The notes: a model not told the origin generated them from the sequence alone. Positions 1 to 6,907 are shown, counted from the first letter of the stretch. The stretch: DNA of 12,318 bases from Chloroflexota bacterium (GCA_022565015.1 JADFKI010000084.1:1-12318), one strand, 5' to 3'. A program made the numbers and translations.

Positions 1-1
1 A

Positions 2-529
2 GTATTGCTTGCATTGATGGCTCTGCCCCTGGCGACTGGAAGCAGCCTTCTGGTCTTACAGGTAAAAGGCGGAGAGGCCCAGGCAGGTGGCGGCGACAAG
101 ATACTTGAGTTCGACACTATGGTCGGGCTGCCAAGACCCTTCACTGGCGGAGAAGGCAACGCCATCAGAGGCGTGGACGGTGGCGGCTTGCCCTGGGTTG
201 TTGCGGGCGCCGTGGGTGAGCTGGAAACCAACGGAGAGATCGAAGTAAATGTAGAAGGCCTGGTCCTCGATCCCGACGACCCGGCGGTCATCACCAAGGA
301 GCTCGCAGGTATTAATCCAATACCTTTTTTCAAGGCGATCGTAAGCTGCGTGTCCAAGGACGGGGCCGGCAATGTCGTCATCGTCAATGTTGAGACGGGC
401 CTATTCCCTGCCGACATGGGCGGCAATTCCGAGATAGAGGACAATGTAAGTCTTCCGAATCCATGTATCGCGCCCATAATATTCGTTACATCGCCAGGTG
501 GAAGCTGGTTCTCGGCCACGGGCTTCTAG
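2..529 (+). CDS. secreted protein of unknown function, 5'-truncated by the window edge
   Basis: The reading frame is open to the left edge. A TTG at 5 could serve as a start, but the sequence before it is also open and no basic N-terminal region is visible, so the true start probably lies outside the window. The visible N-terminus is a hydrophobic stretch (about residues 1-19 from the TTG) ending near an AQA-type signal peptidase site (about residue 27), so export is likely. The mature part is about 145 residues, rich in Gly, Pro and acidic residues, with a GGGLPW motif near residue 60 and two Cys (in SCVS and NPCIAP) that could form a disulfide. No catalytic motif is seen. It resembles, from memory, small secreted hypothetical proteins of Chloroflexota and Actinobacteria with GGGLPW and INPIPFFKAIVSC-like segments. 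Function unknown. An intrinsic terminator follows about 145 bases after the stop. Confidence 0.7.
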   Translation, partial: VLLALMALPLATGSSLLVLQVKGGEAQAGGGDKILEFDTMVGLPRPFTGGEGNAIRGVDGGGLPWVVAGAVGELETNGEIEVNVEGLVLDPDDPAVITKELAGINPIPFFKAIVSCVSKDGAGNVVIVNVETGLFPADMGGNSEIEDNVSLPNPCIAPIIFVTSPGGSWFSATGF

Positions 530-673
530 TTGACGGGGGAGAGTGCTTTTTCGGACGTTTGCGGAATCGCAGCCCTTCCCGGGGCGGCAAAACCCCCGGC
601 GTACACTTCAAGGGCGGTACGAGATTCCGGTGATACATCTCGCTGAAAACACGTGAAGTGCCTCTCAACAGTT
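530..673 (+). other. hairpin-rich intergenic region (3' UTR or possible small RNA)
   Basis: No credible gene is present. Read on the plus strand it holds consecutive self-complementary stems: TGCG/CGCA (560-571, 4-base loop), CCGGGG/CCCCGG (579-599, 9-base loop), and a two-tier structure with CACTTCA (604-610) pairing TGAAGTG (654-660) around CGAGAT (620-625) pairing ATCTCG (637-642). The terminator at 674-714 follows directly. This may be the structured 3' UTR of the upstream gene or a separate small RNA; no convincing promoter inside it was found. Confidence 0.35.
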
Positions 674-714
674 GCGCCTCTGACCGGTCTAGCTCTCTGG
701 TCAGGGGCGCTTTT
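674..714 (+). terminator. intrinsic (Rho-independent) terminator
   Basis: The 12-bp stem is GCGCCTCTGACC (674-685) against GGTCAGGGGCGC (699-710), with one G-U pair, closing a 13-base loop. TTTT at 711-714 follows immediately. It terminates transcription from the secreted-protein side and insulates the dioxygenase promoter just downstream. Confidence 0.85.
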
Positions 715-747
715 AGTCGCGGCGCGGCCGGAAGGACGACGCCCCGT

Positions 748-765
748 TTGACATTATGCTAATAT
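748..765 (+). promoter_or_regulatory. extended -10 promoter for the dioxygenase homologue
   Basis: TGCTAATAT at 757-765 fits an extended -10 element (TGn then TAATAT). A TTGACA at 748-753 lies too close to be a normally spaced -35 for it, so the extended -10 is the main argument. Transcription would begin near 772, leaving a leader of about 68 bases. This places the in-frame ATG at 756 upstream of the mRNA start and supports ATG 840. Confidence 0.5.
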
Positions 766-839
766 CGCCTGAGGCCACTCTTTCGGAAAGGCACTTCGCC
801 AGTACGGGCGATCCGATGGCGCGGATGGAGGTTATCCTT

Positions 840-1832
840 ATGGGACGCATTGTTTTGGGATTGGGGTCCTCTCACAGCCCGCAGCTCAGCACCCCGCCGG
901 AGCTGTGGCTGAACCACGGCGAGGGGGACAAGAACATCCCCATGCTGTTGGACAACGCAGGCGATCACAGGAGCTTCGAAGAGCTGCTCGAAGCCGCCCC
1001 CTCCAACATAGCCGAGCAGCTCGAAGCCGAGGTACTCGAGCGGCGGCACGAGGCCAACCAGCAGGGTATTGGCCGCCTGTCCAATGCCCTCGAGGACGCG
1101 CGGCTGGATGTCCTGGTAATCGTTGGCGACGACCAGGAAGAGATGTATAAGAACGACAACAGGCCCGCCATAGCCATCTACTGGGGAGACACGTTCACCA
1201 ACGGCCCGGTGAATATCACGCCGGAGATGTCCGAATCGCGCAGATCGTCCGCATGGGGTTGGCGTGAGCCAGACGGCGAAAAGTCGTATCCGGTAGCCTC
1301 GGACCTTGCCCTCCACATGATCGAGCACCTCCGTGACAGCGATTTCGACATCGCCCATATCAATCGCATTCCGGACCATCACTCACAGATGGGTCACGCG
1401 TTCGCATTCGTCTGCCGCCGCATCATGCAGGCCAACGTCGTGCCCATAATACCCGTCATGGTAAACACATACTACCCGCCGAATCAGCCCACTCTCGGTC
1501 GATGTTACGCGTTGGGCAAGGAGATTCGGGCGGCCATAGACTCGTGGCCGGAGGACATTCGGGTCGGCGTTATCGCGTCGGGCGGGCTGAGCCACTTTGT
1601 TGTAGACGAAGAGATCGACGGAATCGTAATGAAAGCGCTTCGCGAAGGGGATTCCGACACGCTCGTCTCGCTGCCCAGAGAGCGCCTGAACTCCGGCACC
1701 TCCGAGATTCGCAACTGGATAACGATGGCAGGCGCCACCGAGGGGCTGAGTCACCAGTGGTCGGACTACGTGCCGGGCTATCGAACGCTTGCGGGTACGG
1801 GCTGTGCCATGGGATTCGGCATCTGGTCTTAG
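840..1832 (+). CDS. LigB-family class III extradiol ring-cleavage dioxygenase homologue
   Basis: The 330-residue protein has the LigB fold of protocatechuate 4,5-dioxygenase beta subunits, which open catechol-type rings with non-haem iron in the cytoplasm. Visible family signatures are SSHSPQ with His12, DHH at 179-181, the GGLSHF segment with His252 (position of the catalytic base) and Glu289 before IRNW (position of the iron-binding Glu). Where LigB has its second iron ligand in YNDH, this protein reads GDDQ (96-99), so Gln99 replaces His. Catalysis is therefore uncertain; it may belong to a subfamily with a different metal site or reaction. The start is ATG 840, with GGAGG at 827-831 and an 8-base spacing; the in-frame ATGs at 756 and 816 lack a ribosome site, and 756 lies in the promoter. 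No separate LigA-type alpha subunit is seen next to it. The gene stands alone between a terminator and convergent minus-strand genes. The family call is firm; the substrate is unknown. Confidence 0.82.
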   Translation: MGRIVLGLGSSHSPQLSTPPELWLNHGEGDKNIPMLLDNAGDHRSFEELLEAAPSNIAEQLEAEVLERRHEANQQGIGRLSNALEDARLDVLVIVGDDQEEMYKNDNRPAIAIYWGDTFTNGPVNITPEMSESRRSSAWGWREPDGEKSYPVASDLALHMIEHLRDSDFDIAHINRIPDHHSQMGHAFAFVCRRIMQANVVPIIPVMVNTYYPPNQPTLGRCYALGKEIRAAIDSWPEDIRVGVIASGGLSHFVVDEEIDGIVMKALREGDSDTLVSLPRERLNSGTSEIRNWITMAGATEGLSHQWSDYVPGYRTLAGTGCAMGFGIWS

Positions 1833-2147
1833 CGTAGGCGAAAACCTCCGGCTGAATACGCATGTCCTTCCGGAGTAGCCCACGGCGTTACCGGCGCGTC
1901 CAGGGTCCCTATCGACGGCATGCGGGAAAGGCGGCCCTTTAAAGCCTTCCCTTATCCAGGGGCGAGACGGCGAAAGTTGTAAGGAGTCAATATGCCGTTT
2001 GCCCATCCGGCGTCGCCTTCCAGGTGGGTCGGTGCCATCGTGTCGTCCGGCCGTCAGTTCAGGTCCCTATGCTGCGGTAATTCCAGCCAATGGAGCACTG
2101 AGACTTGCTACTTCGTCTCCGCCATGAAGCCGCTGCCTCCGGTCTTC
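1833..2147. other. gene-free spacer between convergent genes
   Basis: No gene is supported here. It contains a bulged hairpin (1924-1951) that could end the dioxygenase transcript. A ribosome-site-like AAGGAG sits just before an ATG at 1992, but the frame from that ATG runs antisense through the NIPSNAP-like gene and its product resembles nothing known. Confidence 0.4.
1924..1951 (+). terminator. possible weak terminator after the dioxygenase gene
   Basis: GGGAAAGGC (1924-1932) can pair with GCCTTCCC (1944-1951) with one bulged A. A competing smaller hairpin (AAAGG 1927-1931 with CCTTT 1936-1940) uses the same bases. Only a short TT follows rather than a U tract, so a terminator role is doubtful. 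Confidence 0.25.
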
Positions 2148-2465
2148 TTAGCGCTTGGGCAAGACCGACATTATGGACCATCTCTCCGTTTTCGCGATAT
2201 GTTGCGCGGGATCCGGGTCGACCGCGGCGCGTTCCGGCGAGGCGTAGTATTCGGCCTGCTTGGCGTCCCAGCTCTCCGGCCCGTCGTAGGATACGATCCA
2301 AACGAACTCGCTTCTCTCTTCGATAACCTCTGCGAGATCGGTCGTGAAACCGAATTTGTAGTGCAGAGGGTACACGAACTCCGTCCATCCCTTTACGAAC
2401 TCGTCCAGCTTCCCCTCGTTGATAGTATAGACGCGCAATTGCGAGACCAGTGCGGCCCCTTTCAA
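2148..2465 (-). CDS. NIPSNAP-family small protein
   Basis: The product is about 100-105 residues of the NIPSNAP family, a dimeric alpha-beta barrel fold. The typical opening QLRVYTINEGKLDEFV is at residues 9-24, followed by a central WIVSYDG strand (56-62) and a short C-terminal beta strand. Proteins of this fold act as small cytoplasmic enzymes or binding proteins; no specific reaction can be assigned. There is no in-frame ATG near the family's usual start. The first possible start is TTG at 2465, which has no good ribosome site. A CTG at 2450 would give the usual N-terminus (start, V, SQLRVYT) and sits 5 bases after AAAGGGG, so the true start is unresolved. The gene follows the SnoaL-like gene by 63 bases on the same strand and converges with the dioxygenase gene, suggesting a two-gene unit. 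Confidence 0.75.
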   Translation of the reverse strand: MKGAALVSQLRVYTINEGKLDEFVKGWTEFVYPLHYKFGFTTDLAEVIEERSEFVWIVSYDGPESWDAKQAEYYASPERAAVDPDPAQHIAKTERWSIMSVLPKR

Positions 2466-2528
2466 TAGGCCAGGCCGAAGATGCCGGCACTCCTCATATT
2501 GAAGTCGTATGTGTATCGTGCATGGCCC

Positions 2529-2915
2529 TTATTCTTCGGGCTTCCGCGTCGACTGCCATGCCACCATCTGCCAGCGTCCGTCCTGTTTGGCATACACATC
2601 CGTGAAGAGAATACTGAATTCAAGGAGCCGGCCTCCCGACGATACCTTGATTGCAGCGCTGCCCGTCACGACGGCTGCATCTCCGTAAATTCTTACCTTG
2701 ACGTCTTCGGTATCCATGGACTCATAGCTCAATCTGCCGCTGACCAGGCTTCCAATCAGGCTCTTTTTGGTGTCTTCCCTTGTCGTTGTATGAATGTAGG
2801 TCAGGTCGTCCGAGAGGATAGAGTTCAATGCCTCGGAGTCGACATCAATCATCGCCTTCAGCCGCGCACGTTCCAGTTCAACGATCTGCTTTTCTTGCTC
2901 GACGTCCTGAGTCAT
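2529..2915 (-). CDS. SnoaL-like / DUF4440 protein (NTF2-like fold)
   Basis: The protein has 128 residues, the normal length of a single NTF2-like domain. It begins with a helix rich in charged residues (about 5-35), then the family's DDLTYIHTTTRED segment (36-48), the YGDAAVVTGSA strands (77-87) and the C-terminal DGRWQMVAWQSTR signature (112-124). The fold forms a cone-shaped pocket, used either for small-molecule enzymes (isomerases, polyketide cyclases) or simply for binding; this subgroup (DUF4440/SnoaL_3) has no fixed reaction. No signal peptide is present, so it is cytoplasmic. The start is ATG 2915 with GAGGA about 11 bases upstream. It is probably the first gene of a two-gene unit with the NIPSNAP-like gene. 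A TATAAT box on the same strand at 3035-3030 is a possible promoter element. Confidence 0.8.
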   Translation of the reverse strand: MTQDVEQEKQIVELERARLKAMIDVDSEALNSILSDDLTYIHTTTREDTKKSLIGSLVSGRLSYESMDTEDVKVRIYGDAAVVTGSAAIKVSSGGRLLEFSILFTDVYAKQDGRWQMVAWQSTRKPEE

Positions 2916-3029
2916 ATTTCACATGTTCCTCAGCTAAATTCTGGTGTCCATTCCAATCAGCATCCCACGATCAAACAATGCCGACTTGAGACGCTAAACC
3001 GGCTCATAGAGGTACTTTCACTCCGGGGC

Positions 3030-3035
3030 ATTATA
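3030..3035 (-). promoter_or_regulatory. possible -10 box for the SnoaL-like gene
   Basis: The minus strand reads TATAAT at 3035-3030, about 115 bases before the ATG at 2915. No matching -35 hexamer at normal spacing was found, so this is weak. Confidence 0.25.
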
Positions 3036-3325
3036 TACGAAATTCACACTCTCGGAGCCTTAACACAACGTCCCCATGGGAGAGCCCATTCCAGCCCGGC
3101 GGACCGATGACAGGGCCGCGCAACCTGTTGTTCGCCAGATAACGACTATGTCGTGTCCATGTCTGAATCACTCGATGGCTCACGGGCAGATACCTTCCGG
3201 CTGCTACTGGTCGCGTACGGCGGGCAAAGTAGTCCTTGAGCGGTTACTCCCGACGGAAGAATGGATTTCGACACGATTTCGCCAGCCTGGGGGTCGCGTC
3301 GATATGATCGCCGGCATCAAGGGGT

Positions 3326-3331
3326 TATAAT
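3326..3331 (+). promoter_or_regulatory. possible -10 box for the small membrane protein
   Basis: The perfect hexamer TATAAT lies about 80 bases before the ATG at 3413. Nothing at the expected -35 position (about 3303-3308) resembles TTGACA. If active, the transcript would start near 3338 and carry the inverted repeat at 3352-3390 in its leader. Confidence 0.35.
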
Positions 3332-3351
3332 ACGGAGCGTATGATATCAGG

Positions 3352-3390
3352 AATCAGAACTCAGTTGGACGCAGGACCTCCGTTCTGATT
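3352..3390 (+). repeat. perfect 9-bp inverted repeat in the leader of the small membrane-protein gene
   Basis: AATCAGAAC (3352-3360) and GTTCTGATT (3382-3390) are exact reverse complements separated by 21 bases. The right arm ends 12 bases before the ribosome site (AGGA at 3403-3406). It could be a hairpin in the mRNA leader or a regulator's half-sites. Confidence 0.55.
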
Positions 3391-3412
3391 GGGAACATGC
3401 CAAGGATGTGTT

Positions 3413-3739
3413 ATGAAATGGCTCTATCTCATTGGGGGCCTTGGAGGGGGGTTAATCCCGCCACTCTTTTTCTATCTGCGGCTTTCCGTTAACCCCAACT
3501 ACACGGGACCGATCCTGGACCCTTATTTATTTATACGAGGCGTAGCAATCAGCGCACCGACCATGCCGTTATTCATCGGACTGGGCCTGTTAACCGCTGC
3601 CTTCATACAGGTGACCCTCAGATATATCCGGCGACGCTCGGCCCTCCATGAGGGCAAGGTTAGCCGGGCGGATTCAGCCTATCTTGAAGACGGCTCATGG
3701 GTTACAAGAAGAGACCGTCGAGGACGGCAGACCCAATAA
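3413..3739 (+). CDS. small two-helix membrane protein, function unknown
   Basis: I do not recognise this 108-residue protein. It has two hydrophobic segments, about residues 3-23 (Gly-rich, ending PPLFFYL) and 50-69, separated by a loop rich in Pro and Asn that is probably outside the membrane. A strongly basic stretch (RYIRRR, 70-75) follows the second helix, so by the positive-inside rule the charged C-terminal tail (70-108) should be cytoplasmic. The start ATG 3413 is chosen because AGGA (3403-3406) sits 6 bases upstream; a TTG at 3389 in the same frame would overlap the inverted repeat and has no ribosome site. The gene stands alone, with divergent genes on its left and the convergent transporter operon on its right. 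A partner function is not evident. Confidence 0.55.
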   Translation: MKWLYLIGGLGGGLIPPLFFYLRLSVNPNYTGPILDPYLFIRGVAISAPTMPLFIGLGLLTAAFIQVTLRYIRRRSALHEGKVSRADSAYLEDGSWVTRRDRRGRQTQ

Positions 3740-4001
3740 CCGGCGAGGTCCTTTGACGGGGCGTTCATTCGCAGAACTCAGCTGCAAGCTGATGTCGCGG
3801 CAGTCGATCTATTCTCAGGGTAAATTCTTGTTTGCCGCTGCCCAAAACAACGTCAGGACAGGCAATGACCTTGGACCGGGGGACCCATGACAGCAGGCAT
3901 CGGCCCCACCCGCCGTGAGGAGGCTCTTAGTATGCAGTGACCTTCAGCGGACCTTCGTCAATTGGACAAAATGCAGTTATCGGGTGGCGGAAATACCGGT
4001 G
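3740..4001. other. gene-free spacer between convergent transcripts
   Basis: No gene is supported. Transcripts from the membrane-protein gene (+) and the transporter operon (minus) meet here, yet no hairpin followed by a U run was found on either strand, so termination may be Rho-dependent. Confidence 0.4.
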
Positions 4002-5012
4002 CTAGTAGAGATGGCAGGAGACCATGTGGCCCGGCTCGACTTCCTTCCACTCCGGCATATCATCAGGGCAGGGCTCAAAGGCAACGGGACATCTAGGGTG
4101 GAATGAGCATCCGGACGGTGGGTTCAGCGGCGAAGGCACCTCTCCGGTCAACACGATCTCCTCACGTTGCCGACGTGGATGGGCGGGCAGCGAGGCCGAT
4201 ATGAGCGCCTTCGTGTAGGGGTGCAGGGGATTTGTGAAGAGTTCCACAGGCCCCGCCTCCTCAATAATCTTTCCCAGATACATTACTCCGACCTTGTGAC
4301 TCATGTATCGGACGGTGGCGAGGTTGTGCGCGATCAACAAGTAGCTAAGATCGTAGGTCTGTTGAAGCTCCTTTAGCAGGTTCAAAATCTGAGCCCTGAT
4401 CGAGACATCGAGCGCGGAGACGGGTTCGTCCAACACAATAAGCTTGGGCCGCGTCGATAGAGCTCTCGCGATCGCTATCCGTTGCCGCTGGCCTCCGCTG
4501 AACTCGTGTGGATACCGGTCGGCGTGAATAGCGTGTAGGCCCACCACCTCCAATAGCTCGTTGACCTGCGTCTTCACCTCCTGCTTCGTATGGTTTTGAT
4601 GCGTGATCAGAGGCTCCGAGACTATCGCGTCTACACGCATTCTGGGGTTCAGAGAGCTCCAGGGGTCTTGAAAGACCGCCTGTACGGAGGCGTGAAACTC
4701 CTTCTTCTCATCCTTGGTAAACTCGCTCATCTGCCTGCCCCGAAACATGATCCGGCCTTCCGTAGGTCGTTCGACCATGAGCAGCTGGCGGGAGGTAGTC
4801 GTCTTTCCGCATCCCGACTCGCCGACAAGACTGTAGGTCTGACCTTCGGGAATGGCGAAGCTTACCCCGTCCACAGCCTTGACCATACCCACGGTTCTTT
4901 GCCATACCAGACCCTTTGTGACCGGGTAGTGCTTCTTCAGCCCCTCGACTCTGATAAGGTCCTCAGCGTCGCCGTTTCGGCTGGTAGATTCGTTAGTCTG
5001 AGTCTGCGCCAT
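4002..5012 (-). CDS. dppF: peptide-type ABC transporter ATPase, DppF/OppF subunit
   Basis: This is one of the two cytoplasmic ATPases that power the importer. Over 336 residues all nucleotide-binding motifs are intact: Walker A GESGCGKT (64-71), Q-loop Gln115 in FQDP, signature FSGGQRQR (171-178), Walker B LIVLDEPV (191-198), D-loop SALD and switch His229. The C-terminal oligopeptide-transporter extension has Cys302, Cys308, Cys315 and Cys333, the spacing known to hold an iron-sulfur cluster in DppD/DppF-type proteins. The order D then F and the wording of the motifs favour DppF. Two ATGs occur in tandem (5015 and 5012); GGAG lies 2 and 5 bases before them, so the second is preferred. The start lies inside the last 20 bases of the ATPase D gene, suggesting coupled translation. 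It is the last gene of the operon. The transported substrate cannot be read from it. Confidence 0.93.
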   Translation of the reverse strand: MAQTQTNESTSRNGDAEDLIRVEGLKKHYPVTKGLVWQRTVGMVKAVDGVSFAIPEGQTYSLVGESGCGKTTTSRQLLMVERPTEGRIMFRGRQMSEFTKDEKKEFHASVQAVFQDPWSSLNPRMRVDAIVSEPLITHQNHTKQEVKTQVNELLEVVGLHAIHADRYPHEFSGGQRQRIAIARALSTRPKLIVLDEPVSALDVSIRAQILNLLKELQQTYDLSYLLIAHNLATVRYMSHKVGVMYLGKIIEEAGPVELFTNPLHPYTKALISASLPAHPRRQREEIVLTGEVPSPLNPPSGCSFHPRCPVAFEPCPDDMPEWKEVEPGHMVSCHLY

Positions 5013-5976
5013 CATGTCTCCAGCAATTAGATACGTGACCCTGCCCGACGACAAACTCGATGGGGTACTGTTCGAGGCACTTATCCATGACCTGAGGGCA
5101 TCTTGGTGCGAACGCACAGCCCTGCGGCAGGTCGTCCAACATCGGCGGCTGGCCTTCAATCGAAGGCAAGAACTCAAGGTCCTCGTCGAGGTCCGGCACC
5201 GAATTTAACAAGGCCTTGGTGTATGGGTGCTTCGGATTATCGAAGAGCTCGAGGACATCGGCCTGCTCGACGATCCTACCGGCATACATCACCGCTACCC
5301 GGTCACACATCCTTGCGACGACCCCGAAATCGTGCGTGATGAAAAGTATGGCCGCTCCGGTCTCGGCCTGAATCTCCTTGAGCAGACGCAGGTATTGCAG
5401 CTGGATGGTCGCGTCCAAGGACGTCGTTGGCTCGTCCGCGATCAGTATGCTCGGCGACCTCGAAATCGCGATGGCTCCCACGACGCGCTGGCGCATGCCT
5501 CCGCTCATCTCGTGTGGATAGGCCGATAAGCGGGTGTCGGGAGCAGGAATACGAACGCTGGCCAGGAGCGATATCGCCCTCTTTCGAAGGCTCTCCTTCG
5601 AGTCATTAGAATCCATGTTGAGGGATTCCAATATCTGGTTGCCCACGTTAAAGACGGGATTCAGGGAGGTTAGCGGGTCTTGCATCACCATGCAGATGCC
5701 TTTACCCCTAATCTCCCGCATCTCCGACTCGTCCTTATCCAGCAGGTTCTCGCCCTTGAAGAGAATGCGGCCGCCGACGATTCGACCCGCCGGCTTGGGA
5801 ACGAGACCTAATATCGACCAGGCGGTCATGCTCTTTCCCGATCCCGATTCCCCTACGAGGCCGAGCGTCTCACCCTCTTTTATCTCAAAGCTGATTCCGT
5901 CGACCGCCTTGACGACGCCGGTGCGGGTAAAGAAATGAGTCTTAAGATCTTCGATCTTTAATATCGAGGAATTCAA
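4993..5976 (-). CDS. dppD: peptide-type ABC transporter ATPase, DppD/OppD subunit
   Basis: The partner ATPase of the importer. Counting from TTG 5976 (327 residues) it has Walker A GESGSGKS (42-49), Q-loop Gln99 in MQDP, signature MSGGMRQR (157-164; the Met in place of the usual first Gln is common in DppD), Walker B ILIADEPT (177-184) and switch His215. The C-terminal Cys set (287, 293, 300, 318) matches the iron-sulfur extension of this family. No ATG is available at the N-terminus. TTG 5976 is preferred because AGGAG (5991-5987) lies 10 bases upstream and the protein then begins directly before the conserved ILKIEDLKTHF. TTG 5997 is the alternative but has its nearest AGGAGG 17 bases away. 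The gene lies 28 bases after permease C and overlaps ATPase F by 20 bases. Confidence 0.93.
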   Translation of the reverse strand: MNSSILKIEDLKTHFFTRTGVVKAVDGISFEIKEGETLGLVGESGSGKSMTAWSILGLVPKPAGRIVGGRILFKGENLLDKDESEMREIRGKGICMVMQDPLTSLNPVFNVGNQILESLNMDSNDSKESLRKRAISLLASVRIPAPDTRLSAYPHEMSGGMRQRVVGAIAISRSPSILIADEPTTSLDATIQLQYLRLLKEIQAETGAAILFITHDFGVVARMCDRVAVMYAGRIVEQADVLELFDNPKHPYTKALLNSVPDLDEDLEFLPSIEGQPPMLDDLPQGCAFAPRCPQVMDKCLEQYPIEFVVGQGHVSNCWRHDGADSD

Positions 5977-6004
5977 ATGAAGGTCACTCCTCTGCAAATC
6001 TCAT

Positions 6005-6889
6005 CTACCGAGACCTCCTGAGCTTGGGGTCCAGGTAGTCGCGCATCCAGTCGCCAAACAGGTTGAAGGCCATGACGACGACGGTAATAATGATGCCTGG
6101 GAACAGGGAGAGCCACCAGCCGTTGCCGGAAATGTAGTCCTTTCCTTCGGCGACCATGACGCCCCAAGCCGGTTCTCCCACCTTGAGACCCAGTCCCAGG
6201 AAGCTGAGTGACGCCACCAGAAGTATCACCTGACCGACCGTGATGCTGGTGATGACCATGAGTGTGTTGACGACGTTCGGGAACAGGTGACGCCATATGA
6301 TCATGACGGGAGAAACGCCGGAGATTCTGGCAAGGGTCACGAAGTCTCGATCCCGATTGGCCAGCACCTCGCCGCGAATCATGCGAGCGAACCTGGCCCA
6401 TGTCGTCGCGGTTACGGCGATCAGGACGGGCATGAGTCCCGTGCCTACAAGGCTCACGATCAGCAAGGCCACCAGGATCGACGGGAAGCCCATCACCGCG
6501 TCAGTTACGCGCATGAGGACGGAGTCGACCCAACGACCGGCGTAGCCCGCGACCAATCCGACTGTCGTTCCCAGTAAAATGGCAACGACCATGGTAGGCA
6601 CGGTGATCTTCATGATTGTCCGGGAGCCGAAGATCAGTCGGCTTAGCACGTCTTTGCCCAGGCCGTCGGTGCCCAGGATATTTTCCGACGTCTGGAACGG
6701 CGGATTCAGCCGCTCAACGATGTTATTTTCTTTCGGGTCCTTGGGGGCAAGCAACGGCGCGAAAATAGCAAGGAAGACGATGACCGACAAGACCGTGACG
6801 GGAAACCAGGGCAATCGCAGGTCGGCGATCCTTCTCCAGGTTGACGAAACACCACTGGGCTGCGCCAGGACGGTTTCAGCAGTGGCCAA
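6005..6889 (-). CDS. dppC: peptide-type ABC transporter permease, DppC/OppC subunit
   Basis: This inner-membrane permease forms the translocation channel with the B subunit. In 294 residues it has a cytoplasmic N-terminus, a first helix (about 28-48), the DppC hallmark ILGTDGLGKDVLSRLIFGSR (71-90), helices at about 95-118, 132-165, 208-232 and 260-280, and the EAA loop that docks the ATPases (about 183-205, RDFVTLARISGVS). The end is the usual DYLDPKLR. The start is TTG 6889, the only start codon in frame between the preceding stop and the first helix, with GGGGAG 9 bases upstream. Only 18 bases separate it from permease B, so the two are co-transcribed. Confidence 0.92.
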   Translation of the reverse strand: MATAETVLAQPSGVSSTWRRIADLRLPWFPVTVLSVIVFLAIFAPLLAPKDPKENNIVERLNPPFQTSENILGTDGLGKDVLSRLIFGSRTIMKITVPTMVVAILLGTTVGLVAGYAGRWVDSVLMRVTDAVMGFPSILVALLIVSLVGTGLMPVLIAVTATTWARFARMIRGEVLANRDRDFVTLARISGVSPVMIIWRHLFPNVVNTLMVITSITVGQVILLVASLSFLGLGLKVGEPAWGVMVAEGKDYISGNGWWLSLFPGIIITVVVMAFNLFGDWMRDYLDPKLRRSR

Positions 6890-6907
6890 AGCAGATATCT
6901 CCCCTTG

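Larger units (their letters stand above)
2916..3412. other. 497-base gene-free region between divergent genes
   Basis: No reading frame here resembles a protein, and open frames are short with atypical composition. As the spacer between the minus-strand SnoaL-like gene and the plus-strand membrane-protein gene, it should hold both promoters. It contains a TATAAT box facing each way (3035-3030 minus, 3326-3331 plus) and a perfect 9-bp inverted repeat just before the plus-strand gene. The central part (about 3060-3300) shows nothing recognisable and may be decayed coding sequence. Confidence 0.45.

Noticed and set aside
756..839. Longer N-terminus for the dioxygenase from ATG 756
   Set aside because: ATG 756 overlaps the extended -10 element, lacks a ribosome site, and the extra residues match nothing; ATG 840 has GGAGG at good spacing and puts His12 where LigB has it.
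1846..1878. CTCCGG/CCGGAG inverted repeat after the dioxygenase stop as a terminator
   Set aside because: Only 6 bp with a loop of about 18 bases and no U run.
759..2006. Two long minus-strand frames opposite the dioxygenase gene
   Set aside because: They mirror a gene with clear LigB motifs, their translations are Arg/Gly-rich with no family resemblance, and their starts lack ribosome sites.
1992..3110. Two plus-strand frames opposite the NIPSNAP-like and SnoaL-like genes
   Set aside because: The opposite strand encodes recognisable conserved domains; these frames do not.
3076..3330. Plus-strand frame of 84 codons in the gene-free region
   Set aside because: No recognisable domain, no ribosome site and atypical composition; at most decayed sequence.
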